NCBI GenBank assembly: GCA_022592445.1
Contig: JABYQR010000277.1
Location: forward strand, 1-62,154
From: Cytidiella melzeri
Taxonomy: Eukaryota > Basidiomycota > Agaricomycetes > Polyporales > Irpicaceae
DNA: 62,154 nt
Reading direction: 5' to 3'
The notes under the pieces were generated by a model that worked only from the letters and a program-made list of their open reading frames with translations, had not been told where the DNA came from and ran no database searches. The position numbers and the translations under genes were made by a program. Positions 52,401 to 62,154 of this stretch are shown here, piece by piece; the stretch's first letter is position 1; each line of letters starts with the position of its first letter.

Positions 52401-55189
52401 CCAGTGTGACCTGGAGAAGGGTCAGAAGCGCCCTGCATCAATATAAACGCACTGTGTTTATCTTTGTTTGGTCAACAATGAGGCCACACGAATTGACTAC
52501 GACGAGTGAGCATGTTGTACTATTAAAAAAGCGAGGCACTAGTTTACATGTGCAAAGAGTCATTTTTGGGCCCAAATGGCGTTGCGCGGGTCCAGCGCGA
52601 GAATCAATTGAAAGATTGAGGAGGCACGGCTGAGGGGTGTGGTAGATCGCTATCTGCAACAGGCGTGTTGATTGTGTGGGATGGGTGCGGCAGCAGAATT
52701 GATGATTGCATGTTCATTGCATTTGTCGGGTGTGGGGAGAATGGTGGTGGTGCAAATGGAGGTGGGTGTGGGGAGAATGGTTAAAGGAACTGTGGCAGCG
52801 CAAATGGAGGTGGAAAGGGTGGCCCAGACTCAGGAATGTGAGGACCTGGCTGTGCTGCTGGCCAAGAAAATGAACGCTGCCATTGTGAATCAGCAAATGC
52901 AGCACCAGTGTTGCTCTTGCAATTTTGTGATTGAGAGCTGGAAGCAATTAAATTGGCTTGGAAACCTCTGCCTGCTTCCTTCTGCCCACAGAAAATGAGC
53001 ACATGCACAATAATTGCAGGAACTGATACTCACATCCATTTCTGTTACCTTGCGCTTTGCACCTTGTTTGACCAAGCTCCGTTGAGGTGTTTCAAATGGT
53101 TGTGCAGTCACAGCCCTGCTGTCTGCATGTGATGAACATGATCATTAGTGTGTGTGCAGATATACCCTTCATGCATAGGGGCTTACCTGGTAAAGGCTGT
53201 GTCATGACATTGGACACATTGGATGTCATTGGAGTGAGATCTCTCCCAGTGATTGGTGTTGTCATTCTTGTGGTGCTGGAAGGTAGAAGTGCAGCTTTTT
53301 GAGCTCCCATGTGCTTCACAGCTGCTTTCTGCACTTCTAAAATTGCTGTGTCAGGGACCACTGGCTCAGCCTGTCGTAGCAATGAAGGAAGAGCTTTAGC
53401 AATCTGCTCGTAGTTGTGAATTGAGTAAGAAATGAGGTGTCTCTGCATGCTGAGCACTTTGTTTGGTACGATGCTTGGTGAAGGTACGTTCTTGCCGAGT
53501 AGGATGCAATGTCACTCCTATGCATTGGGAGTCCGAGTCTGTGCAATTGTGCTGGGTATTGACTGCACATATGATGTCCTGCAATCATCCCTGACTGAGC
53601 ACATACAGCTGTACAATTGAGTTTAACATACCTGGAGCGTGAGAAGGGCAGTGTCTTGTGTCAAGGTCAGTCGAGGGACTCAAAGCTTCTCATGTCTTGT
53701 GTCCTCTATCTTGAACAGCTGAACAGAAAAGTGAGAAACTTAGGAGACATTTCAGAGTGGCACCAGCATCTCAATAACACGTGCAAACATGTACTAAGAG
53801 CAGGAGAAGATTCAATGATAGTGAAACATTTACCAAAACTAAGATAGCTCACCTGATTTTCACCATACTTAACAAGAATATCTTTCCCAGTGACAGCTTT
53901 ATCGCCGTTGATGAGAGTCATAGACTCAACCTTGAAATAGCGTTGTGTGTCCAGTCCATGGGCAGCAAGTTGAGCTGAGGGTGAGCTGCTAGTGACTGTT
54001 GAGGAGTATGTTTGTGCCCATGTAACAGACATTGAATGTTTCTGCTGTGACTTGGGTAGGTGTGCAGATCCTAGCATAATTATCAGTATAGTCCAGAGAT
54101 AGTGTAACATCTTCAGAATCATACCAGAAATAACAGGCTTGGTTTCTTTAAAACCCAGGTGTGCTTTCTCTTCTGGATGATCCCTCATGTAGTCCCGGAC
54201 TCCATGACCTGCAGATCTCCAAGTCTTCTTCTCGGCATCATACCAGAATCCACCAAGGGCCACATGCTTGACAGCGTCCTGTGCAGCAAAGATCTTACAG
54301 GAGTCATGACTGGGTGATTGCCGATTGCTGTGAATGCATGAAAGCTGGAATACATGGTTGAAGCTCTCATAGTGTTCTGTCAAAAAGAGAATGGCAGGGC
54401 CAAAACGGCAGATGTATGCTGGAAGATGGATTAGGAAGTGGAATTTTAGCTTGGTGATGAGAATGCTTGGTGCACATTTTGCAGTGATATTGAGAAGGTC
54501 TTGAATGGTCCTAGATAGATGGGCCTACAGCAGCAATGAGATAGTGCAACACCATAAAACATGCCAAGTATACTTCTCGGTCCTCAATACTTGTATGCCA
54601 GAGAAGAACAACCAGTTCTTCAATCACATTCCATCCATCAAGTACATCCTGAGAAACTAGGTCGTGAATGAGGAATGGCATTACTTGAGCAAGGCTCTTG
54701 AAATCCTTTCCAATAAGACCTCCACAGTAATGGCAGATGTATGCTGGAACAAACACAGGGAGATTGAGGCCATGCACCGCTAGTGACTCCATTTGTGCTT
54801 CAAGTAAAGCAAGCGACTTTGCTTTTTCAATGATATGAACAGTCTGGCCCCAGAAGTACTTGACAACACCTAGCAGCACTGTGTGTAGTATTTCAGTAGG
54901 TGTATCCTTGTGAATGTTAACTCCTTGAGTGATATATGAGATCAATGGTAACATGAATATTGTGGAAACTGACTGGCTAGTCCAAGCAATGGGTTAATCC
55001 AGTCATCCACAGAATGCGGCTGAAGTAGGCGATCTAGCTCTGTCTCAAGCTGCTTTTGTATTGCATCCTCAGATGCCTGGGAATGGTCTGGCCGTGCCTT
55101 CCGAAGCTGTTTACCCATCTCTTTATTGCATTGCTACTCTATCACTCAATTTATTTGAGTCTAACCCCTATCAACTCATTCATCACCAT

Positions 55190-55890
55190 GTCAAATCCCT
55201 CAGATCACAATTCTTCTCAGGGCAAACTTCCTAAGCTTGACGACAACAGAGATACTAATTTGTACAGATCACGGGTAGTGCAAGTCGAAGCGTGTGCTCA
55301 AGCAAACATCAAACGACTTCCCTTTCCAAAAACCGCAACCTCACAAGCTGATTGCCCTCTATTCTGTGTACACATTGACATTTGCGGGCCGTTACCTGTT
55401 GGGTACGGTGGTGTCAAATATTTTCTTCCTTGCGTTGACAACAACTCAAGTTGGAGAACTCCTCTTTTCTTAAAACTCCGTTCAGACGCATCATTGAATT
55501 TGCAAAATAGAAAACAGCCGCGGAATGCTTCACAGGAGAAAAAATTGCCATCATTCGTGTCGACAACGCTTCCGAGCTAGTGCAAGGTGACTTTCAAAAC
55601 TACTGCCAAAAGGAGGGAATAACATACAAGAAAACCGTGCCCGATGCATCCCCACAAAACGGTGTTGCTGTAAGGTCCAACTGGACTCTTGCGTCCATGG
55701 CTAGGGCCATGCTCATTGACAGCGGTCTCTCCGAGTTCTTCTGGCCTCTTGCGGTACAGTGTGCCTCCCACATTTTGAATCAACTCTCCACCTCCACACT
55801 GCCACCAAACACAATTCCGTACCACATCTTCTATCTCCAAGCCATAGTTGACGGATCAACACATATTGTGGAATTGACTGAGTCAGTTGC
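55190..55890 (+). pseudogene. Copia-5: gag start joined to integrase
   Basis: A gag start MSNPSDHNSSQGKLPKLDDN is followed after about 30 codons by integrase: CAQANIKRLPFPKTATSQAD, CVHIDICGPLPVGYGGVKYF, then GDFQNYCQKEGITYKK and FFWPLAVQCASHILNQL. The rest of gag and the protease are missing. One frameshift lies near 55578. It sits inside the large minus-strand gene. Confidence 0.75.
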
Positions 55891-55984
55891 ATTTTGTTGA
55901 TTGAGTCTGCATCCATTTGGTGTGAGATGACAAAATGCAACCGCGTAGGCAATGTCCGGCCTTGTAGTAGCGGCAAGGTACATC

Positions 55985-56286
55985 CAAAGGAATTCTGGTG
56001 TGCTCTTGAGATAATGTGGTACAAGTTGTTGTGGCATTTGATCTCGTTCTCAGGGTCTGCCAAAATTCCTTTGGGGAACCAGGCGTGATGCGAATTCCGG
56101 ACGTTGAAGTTGTCAGTCGTTCCACTCCAACCCACGTGGGTGTAAAACGGCTGACAACCTCAACATCCGGAATTTGCATCACGCCTGGTTCCCTGAAGGA
56201 ATTTTGGCAGACCCTGAGAACGAGATCAAATGCCACAACAATTTGGACGGTGTTATCTCAAAAGCACACCAGAATTCCTTCAGCTT
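55985..56286. repeat. Inverted repeat made of Copia coding fragments
   Basis: Two arms of about 150 bp, roughly 92% complementary by eye, meet at CCCACGTGGG (56131-56140). Each arm reads, outward, GGCAGACCCTGAGAACGAGA and AAATGCCACAACAA, then ACACCAGAATTCCTT. A third, direct partial copy lies at 56415-56475. Around it are minus-strand Copia pieces: TTRPDIAYAV near 55960 and EGCFVGYAHDAKGYLVWFPN near 56330-56400. Confidence 0.85.
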
Positions 56287-56886
56287 GCTTCATTGACGTT
56301 GAGAAAAGTGATGTCTCTTCTTGCGCGCACAGCGCGTGCATTTGGGAACCATACGAGGTATCCCTTTGCGTCATGTGCGTATCCGACGAAACAACCTTCT
56401 TCACGATGAAGCAAGCCGAAGGAATTCTGGTGTGCTCTTGAGATGACGCGGTACAAGTTGTTGTGGCATTTGATCTTAAGGTATGAATGATGCTTTGAAG
56501 TCCTGAGTCCCAAATACCAGTGGCCTGACATGTGCTGTCAACCTTGCTCTGAGGGAGAACAGACATGCTGAGCTGTCTTCAAATTTCTGCCTCTGTTTCA
56601 TGTGGTGTTCAAAGTGGGCCTTCCTACAGTAGCACATAAAATCAAATTCCCAAGCTTGACTTGTGGAAAAGAAAATAGAAAGAAACATACAGAGAATAGC
56701 TCAAGAAAGCCTTCTTCTGAAGTTTTATGAGCTTTGGTACCACTCACTTTGCAAGTTTGGCAAAAGAGATTATAACCAAGCCCGTTGTGACTGCATTTCT
56801 CTGCTTGCATTGAATTTTTGCCACCAAAAAAGAAGCCATATGGAAGCAACAAAACATCTTTGTCACACTTGCAGTCCCAGGCCTCA

Positions 56887-57522
56887 CACTAGGGGCAAAC
56901 GCCGATTTCACATGCCTTGAAATTTGCATGATTACCGACTTAAATGTTAACTATCAGCAGATAATCCATAGGCAATTTTGGGCTCGGAATCGTTTCTTAA
57001 TGTTTGAGAATACAAAATAATGCTATACAAATTCTGTGCCTTTTCAGGGGTAGGTATTTCTGTTTTTTAACTGATGGTTGAATCAAAAAGAAAAATCAAA
57101 GGAAATTTACCTTTCATGGCTCAGAAAACCAAGTGGAAAAGATGCCTTCCACGGAATTGGAAAAGGGCATGAAAAAATCCAGAAAAGGAAAGGGCGGGTA
57201 GAATTTCTGGCGACGTGCTACTGAAAAGTTCTGGAAAGTTGTTTGCCACGTTATGTTTGCCATCACCCGACACACGTGGGAAATCTATTTGTTTTTTACA
57301 ATTTTAGGTTGGTCGGAAATCTGCCCAAAAAATCAATATTCACACAGATTTTTGGAGCGCAGAAAGGCTGCCAGTAGATAGGCTTGAAAATTTGTAGAAA
57401 AATCACAAAAATGTCTTTGATTGTATATCAATCTAACCCCCCAAACATAACCAGATATTCATGAATTTTTATAACTCTTACAATAATTTCACATCATGTG
57501 AAATCGGCCTTTGTCTGCAGTG
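56887..57522. mobile_element. CACTA-type MITE, copy 4 (636 bp)
   Basis: Starts CACTAGGGGCAAACGCC and ends TTTGTCTGCAGTG, flanked by TCA (56884-56886) and TCA (57523-57525). It is the most diverged copy and shares the internal deletions of copy 3. It splits an exon of the large minus-strand gene just before AWDCKCDKDVLLLPYG. Confidence 0.92.
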
Positions 57523-59390
57523 TCAACACCATTCTGAGCTGCTGAACTATTTGAGAAGTGAGTGAAAAGTACCAGTATAATTTTTTTGCAGCAGAATTCA
57601 GGACTGTACTTACTTTATAGAGTCACAGACAGCCTTTGCAAGCTCTATTGGAGATGCATGTGGTGACAATGAGACAAACTTGACCGAGAATTCCTTTTCT
57701 ATCATCTTCCGTGACAAGTTTGTGTTAGAGGCGTAGACAACATGATGCTTGTTCCACTGCTGTGAAACATTGCCAGAAACATCATCGATGAACACAATGA
57801 CTTGAACAGCGTAGCACATCCTGCCCTTGGCAAGTTGTTGAATGGGATTTGGCATTTTTTTGGCGTATTTCTGAGACTCATCTGTGCAAATTAAGTTAAG
57901 TGAGAAAGTCACTAGGTGGGTTTATTGAGACATACCAGAGAACAGCTGGACATGTTCAGGATATGACCCATACAATTTGTCAAAGGAAACCTTGAAGGTA
58001 GCCACAGGACTTAGTATCTGTCAGTTGCTCACAACAGAACCACGCTATATTTAATCAACCAGTGAGAAAAAATACATCCAATTGAAGGTGTACCTTACCT
58101 TAGTCCAAGAAACGCTACAGCCTCATGCTGTAAGTGTCCCTGGTGTGCCTCCAGCAGCTTGGATTGAGTCTCGTCGTGAACTACAACGATCCACAAACAA
58201 CCACTCCAGTACAAAATAGGACGCGTGAGATTGCTGAAGCAGCTCCTGAGTGAAAAGATCTTCCCTTCAACCCTTACAGAAGGTGTTACAATGCCTTCAG
58301 GGCCATTGCGAAGCATCTTGAAGTCATGCTGTGCTTCAGACATATACCCTCCACGGTCTTCAGAAAAGTTGGACATTGCAAAACAAGTCAAAGGATTTGT
58401 GTAATCCTAAAACAGCTTCAGATTGAGATTTGATTACAATATATGCAATCCATACCTTTGCAACTGCAGCCCCAATATCATTGATGTAGAAGATATTGCC
58501 GCTAGGACTTACAACTTTCTTTGTGGGATCTCCAACCAGACGACGGAGGTCCTGGTGCATTTTCTTGATAGCATACAAGGTTGGAACATCACGTGCGTGT
58601 AACGCTTTGGCCCATCTGACCATTGCACTGATTTGTGCATCCGAGAACTGCAGACGTGGAGATGTTAGCAAGAGGTCTGTGAGAAAGAGCTGATGAAGAT
58701 AAGTAGCTATCTGACTGTAGGACCCTACTTATACTTACTGACTTGGACAGCCATGGAGAGAATAATGAATCCTGAGCAGATGGCTGACTGGAGTGTGAGA
58801 ACCCTGGTATACCTATGATAGATTGTTAGCAGGACTTTTACATCATGCAATGCTTCATACCCAGGTAGGACAACTCACCTATGCCTATGGTATCCTGCTC
58901 AGCATGCTCATCTTGCATGTCATCCTCAAACAGCTCATACTCTGGATCCAACATCTCATTGTGCTTGGTATTTTTGGCAGCATACTCCTCCTCCTCTTCA
59001 TCAACCTCTAATACCCCCACACTGTGCTCACAATCCTGGAGTTGCCAGAGCTCACTGAATGGAACTGGATCATGAGACATGTCTACCAGATGCGCTTCAT
59101 CCTGAGATGCGTCTGGAGACTCTTGAATGCCTTGCATTTCTTGCCTCTGCACTTCTGCTTCTTGCAGCTTAGAGCGCTCAATGTTACCCTCTTGTAGCTG
59201 CTGACGGTAATAGAGGCACTGCTGATGCCGAGCTGTAGATTTGTAGCCCTGAGCGTAGTAGCATGCATTGTGAGTAGAAGACCAGATGTCAAGCTTGGAC
59301 ACAACAAGCATGTCACTTGGTCCTTATCGCCTAAAGACCACACTGCATAGAAGGTGTTAGCGTACATAGAGAACCAGAGCAATCCCTATG

Positions 59391-59787
59391 TACGTACCTG
59401 CAGGGTCTAAGCTGTAAGCTGAAGCGCTTGCAGACATGCTGATTGGTAGATGTGCAAAGGTAGTACAAGAATGATACTGTAGCTGTAAACAGCCTCAGTC
59501 AAGTTAGATCGCACAATACAAGACAAGAACTGTCTTGCTCACCTTTTTCCAATCTTTCTCAAGCTTTGCGCGCACATCATAGAGAAAGGAGAAGAGTTTG
59601 CGAGCCCATCAATGTGTTTGAGGTTGCTGATCTCAACGAGGGAGATGCACACATGACTGTGCAAACTTCCTCGGCGTCTGCCAGAGGCGTTGGCATTGGG
59701 TTTGTCCCCTTCAGCGTTGTTGTCAGCGTTGCCAGTCCTTCCGCAACATCCTCCCTCTTGCAACATTGCCTGCAACTCCCCTCAACC
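59391..59787. other. Intergenic stretch between two divergent genes
   Basis: It lies between the minus-strand gene start (about 59380) and a plus-strand gene. It probably holds both promoters, but I see no clear TATA box. A plus-strand frame is open from 59566 into the next gene, so that gene could start earlier. Confidence 0.35.
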
Positions 59788-60273
59788 ATGGTGACTGTCT
59801 TTATGGTCAATCCCGGACAGCGACAACACGGCAAAGATGTCAACAGCTGCCGTCGTGTTCCCTTATGGATTGAGATCTACGGCTTATCACACACATCGGA
59901 TGCAGTGGTAAGCTAATTCACCATCTTGTCAAGCACTTGAGTTGCTAACATTTCAAAGCCCCTCACAGTCACAGTCGCAGTGCCTCCCAAGGCTGCTGAA
60001 TTCCTCACAGCAAAGGTGCACCCTGCCAAGCTCGAAGGAGAGGAGCCGGATTATGACTTCATGGTCACCCTTCCATCCGTAAGTACATATGTTTGTTGTG
60101 GTGAGTAATACACACTCACACATATGTAGGAAAATGACTATCTGCTCATGTTTGCAGCCAATCTCAAAGACTTCAAATTTGAGTCTTTCACTTGCTGGGC
60201 CGCACTCCTCAACAACGTCGAGCACTGGCTCCTCATGACCATCTTAGACCGGACACATCTGCAGTGGTTGTAG
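59788..60273 (+). CDS. Small hypothetical gene with two phase-0 introns
   Basis: From ATG 59788: MVTVFMVNPGQRQHGKDVNS to SHTSDAV, a GTAAGC...AAAG intron (about 59909-59958), PLTVTVAVPPKAAEFLTAKV to DFMVTLPS, a GTAAGT...TGTAG intron (about 60078-60129), then ENDYLLMFAANLKDFKFESF to THLQWL and a TAG at 60271-60273. Both introns are phase 0 and the frame is intact over about 125 codons. The same frame is open upstream to an ATG at 59566. No family is recognised. Confidence 0.5.
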
Positions 60274-60695
60274 GGTGTTTTGCTGTACTGGATGGTGTTT
60301 GTCGGTACCTATCCCGAGTTTCCTACCGGTTCAGGCTGGCCTGATTGGAACGCCAGTGTTCCTTTTGAAGGCAGCTTCCTCAACTCCTGGATGGCAAACT
60401 TGAAGCCGCCGCATGCTCCTGGCCCAGCAGAGAAGGTCCTTCCTGGACCTGTAGCTGCACGTACGCGCGAGGAGATTTGCAGGGATATTTGGACCGAGTT
60501 CCAGGGGCAGCTCGCACTTTTCAATTGTACTCTCAATTAGTTTGTAGCCGTTGTTTGTACAGTAGTAATGATATCGCTTTGCTTTGCTCTGTTCAGTCCA
60601 ACTCGATGCTAGTCAATGTCCTTGTGTCTGAGTCTCCCGCGTGCATCTTTGGTTGCACATCAGCCAGTGGTCAGGTATATCAAAACGGTGCATAC
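60274..60695. other. Stretch between the small gene and Copia-3
   Basis: An 86-codon plus-strand ORF (60280-60540) has GSGWPDWNASVPFEGSFLNS and could be a continuing exon. Nothing firmer. Copia-3 starts at 60696. Confidence 0.35.
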
Positions 60696-61208
60696 TGTCA
60701 AAGCGAGATTGTATCGCTGATTATTGGACATTGGATCTATGGACAATGTAGATTAGATATCTAGATAGATAAGATCAGATAGTACATAGCATGTGATTCC
60801 ACCATCCTTATGGTCACACACGATGCGATACTTGCACCATATGGCATCGTGTTCCAGTAGTTTCCATGACTGAATAGCAGAAGTACCATGAGGCTTCTGC
60901 ATGACTCATATTTAATATACCAAATGTATTGAGCTTACTAAAGGCTCAGTCAGCACCATTCAGTTATGTAGGATGCTCAGTCATCGCTTACATTCTCTAT
61001 TCAGTAGTATTAGCAAGCAGGACTGTGCATTACCAATCATTACTCATAGGATTACCAATCCTTACTCATATGACATTACTGTAGCATTAGTAATCTAGTT
61101 ACAGACATGTATATATACCGCTCCTAGAGAGCAGAGAAATAATAAGACACTTACTCCCAGAGTTAGTTAACTCTCCTAGTCATCCCCTACACTCGTAACT
61201 TTCAAACA
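60696..61208 (+). repeat. 5' LTR of Copia-3
   Basis: 513 bp, TGTCAAAGCGAG to CTTTCAAACA. It carries a 25-bp near-duplication of ATTACCAATCCTTACTCATA (61031-61075) absent from the other copies. TATATATAC lies at 61110-61118. Confidence 0.92.
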
Positions 61209-61223
61209 GGTTATGAGCCCCGG
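61209..61223 (+). promoter_or_regulatory. Copia-3 primer site, complementary to the initiator tRNA anticodon arm
   Basis: GGTTATGAGCCCCGG directly follows the LTR. Its complement contains GGGCTCATAACC, the conserved anticodon arm of eukaryotic initiator tRNA-Met with anticodon CAT. Drosophila copia and yeast Ty5 prime from a half-tRNA at this place. Confidence 0.75.
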
Positions 61224-61732
61224 CTTCTTACTCTTCTTACCACTCCTCTACCCTGAAACCATCCTCAAGCTCGACACTACACAACTGTTACTTTGTGAGT
61301 AACATTTCTTTCTACACATTGTAGGCCACTTTGTAGTAGAAGACCCAGTTGTAGTAGACTAAGCCTCGCCTCTCCTCGCCCATTATTCCCATAACTATTT
61401 TCTACAGAATTGCCCCTGCTTTCTTACCCCTGGAACACGCGCACAGTCACATCCAATTGGTAGCCTACACCTCATAAGTGTTCTTGGCTTGTGATTCACT
61501 ATCAGAATCACGCACCTACTCGGACAAAGCCCAATAAGGTGGCGTCCAGAGGTGATCAAAAGGGTCTTTTGTCTTAGACAATTGGAAGGCTGTGAAAAGC
61601 GGTGAAAGGAGGGAAAGTAGGCATCACCTTGAGCTCGTGACTCAGGGGACTAAAAGGGAGCTGTGTACAACACACAGTTAACACCCTTGGCATTCCCAAT
61701 TTGTCGGTTTTTGTAGAATTTAGTAGAGGCTT

Positions 61733-62008
61733 ATGTCGAACTTTGTTACTTTTGGTTTCACGGAGATTTTGTCTCCTGCACATTCGCATATTAGTTACGC
61801 GCGCTCTGGTTGTTTCACCATTGCTTATCGTTCGGTTGAAGTCAAATTTGGGGATAATTTTCGTGAAGAATCTCTTGTGCAAGAGTTTTTCTCACAGTTT
61901 ATTCCTTTCACAGAAATTCCTCGCACACTTCCGAGAATTATCTTCTGGATCGACACCGATAACCGACAAGCACTTCGACCCGCATTCCGTTTAACCCACA
62001 AATTTTAA
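61733..62008 (+). CDS. Copia-3 leader ORF a
   Basis: MSNFVTFGFTEILSPAHSHI to RPAFRLTHKF, 91 codons, starting 525 bp after the LTR. It matches Copia-2 at 27259 for the first 50 or so residues. No recognised domain. Confidence 0.55.
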   Translation: MSNFVTFGFTEILSPAHSHISYARSGCFTIAYRSVEVKFGDNFREESLVQEFFSQFIPFTEIPRTLPRIIFWIDTDNRQALRPAFRLTHKF

Positions 62009-62010
62009 AC

Positions 62011-62154
62011 ATGCCCGCCCGTCGTACCAATGCTATCTTCGAAAGGGCTGAACAGCGTTCCAGGAACTGGGAACAGTTTTTGGAAAGACGTACTGAGCGA
62101 GTTCGCCTGGCCGGAGGTAACACTCTGCAAATTCGACAAATCGAACCGAACCAG
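62011..62154 (+). CDS. Copia-3 leader ORF b (runs off the window)
   Basis: ATG two bases after the stop of ORF a: MPARRTNAIFERAEQRSRNW, then EQFLERRTERVRLAGGNTLQ, Arg-rich and open to the window end. Copia-2 keeps the second part fused to ORF a. Confidence 0.5.
   Translation, partial: MPARRTNAIFERAEQRSRNWEQFLERRTERVRLAGGNTLQIRQIEPNQ

Larger units (their letters stand above)
52793..59390 (-). pseudogene. Large multi-exon transposon-type gene, split by two insertions
   Basis: Pieces on the minus strand in one order: a Cys/His N-terminus (YKSTARHQQC) and acidic region (59311-58838); SPRLQFSDAQISAMVRWAKA and VSPSGNIFYINDIGAAV (58671-58440); SNFSEDRGGYMSEAQHDFKM; FIDDVSGNVSQQWNKHHVVY (57912-57610); MQAEKCSHNGLGYNLFCQTC (56850-56470); DTPTEILHTVLLGVVKYFWG (54954-54550); an intron, then SILITKLKFHFLIHLPAYIC and NRQSPSHDSCKIFAAQD; and a C-terminal part (53600-52793) with CAVNTQHNCTDS. 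I know this as a highly repeated, unnamed agaricomycete protein, probably a DDE transposase relative. A Copia fragment and MITE copy 4 interrupt it, and phases do not all agree. Confidence 0.55.
60696..62154 (+). mobile_element. Copia-3: 5' end of a Copia element
   Basis: Intact 5' LTR, primer site and leader with two ORFs, the same family as Copia-2. The element continues beyond the window. The left flank is CATAC (60691-60695). This copy retains the primer site and leader that Copia-2 lost. Confidence 0.92.

Overview
This window reads as a transposon graveyard from a filamentous basidiomycete, most likely an agaricomycete. The evidence for that is: short GT-AG introns of about 50 bp; chromodomain Ty3/Gypsy elements with self-priming-type primer sites; Ty1/Copia elements; a TA-flanked Tc1 element; and multi-exon hypothetical genes of a kind I recognise as highly repeated in Agaricomycetes. 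I see no tRNA, rRNA or CRISPR, and no confident housekeeping gene. Most coding regions are broken by stops or frameshifts.

Layout. 1-1466: 3' end of a Copia element (Copia-1) holding a fold-back MITE. 1467-12258: a minus-strand Gypsy element (Gypsy-A left) holding two solo LTRs of a second family (LTR-B), one of which contains a solo LTR of family A. 12259-15337: a deleted plus-strand Gypsy-A copy, head to head with the first. 15338-16050: start of a third Gypsy family (Gypsy-D). 16050-26551: gene and element debris, including a SNF2-type helicase pseudogene on the minus strand, low-complexity DNA and unrecognised ORFs. 26552-44594: Copia-2, bounded by ATTCC duplications. It contains a nearly complete Gypsy-B (30754-40222), which itself contains a solo LTR-A, and also a CACTA-type MITE. 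44595-47109: fragments of a DDE transposase and a hypothetical gene. 47110-50334: a Tc1/mariner element with two retroelement insertions. 50337-60695: three hypothetical multi-exon genes; the largest is split by a Copia fragment and a MITE. 60696-62154: the 5' end of Copia-3.

The most interesting content is in the retroelement leaders. Gypsy-A and Gypsy-B both carry an extra ORF (here ORF0) between the 5' LTR and gag, with the same domain order and alignable residues. A Cys-rich module around QPC lies just upstream of gag in Gypsy-A and Copia-2 and also in two remnants. Three Gypsy families have a primer site complementary to the predicted 5' end of their own transcript, while Copia-3 has a site complementary to the initiator-tRNA anticodon arm. 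Four copies of one CACTA-type MITE and one unrelated fold-back MITE all have exact 3-bp target duplications. Target duplications let the order of many insertions be read directly.
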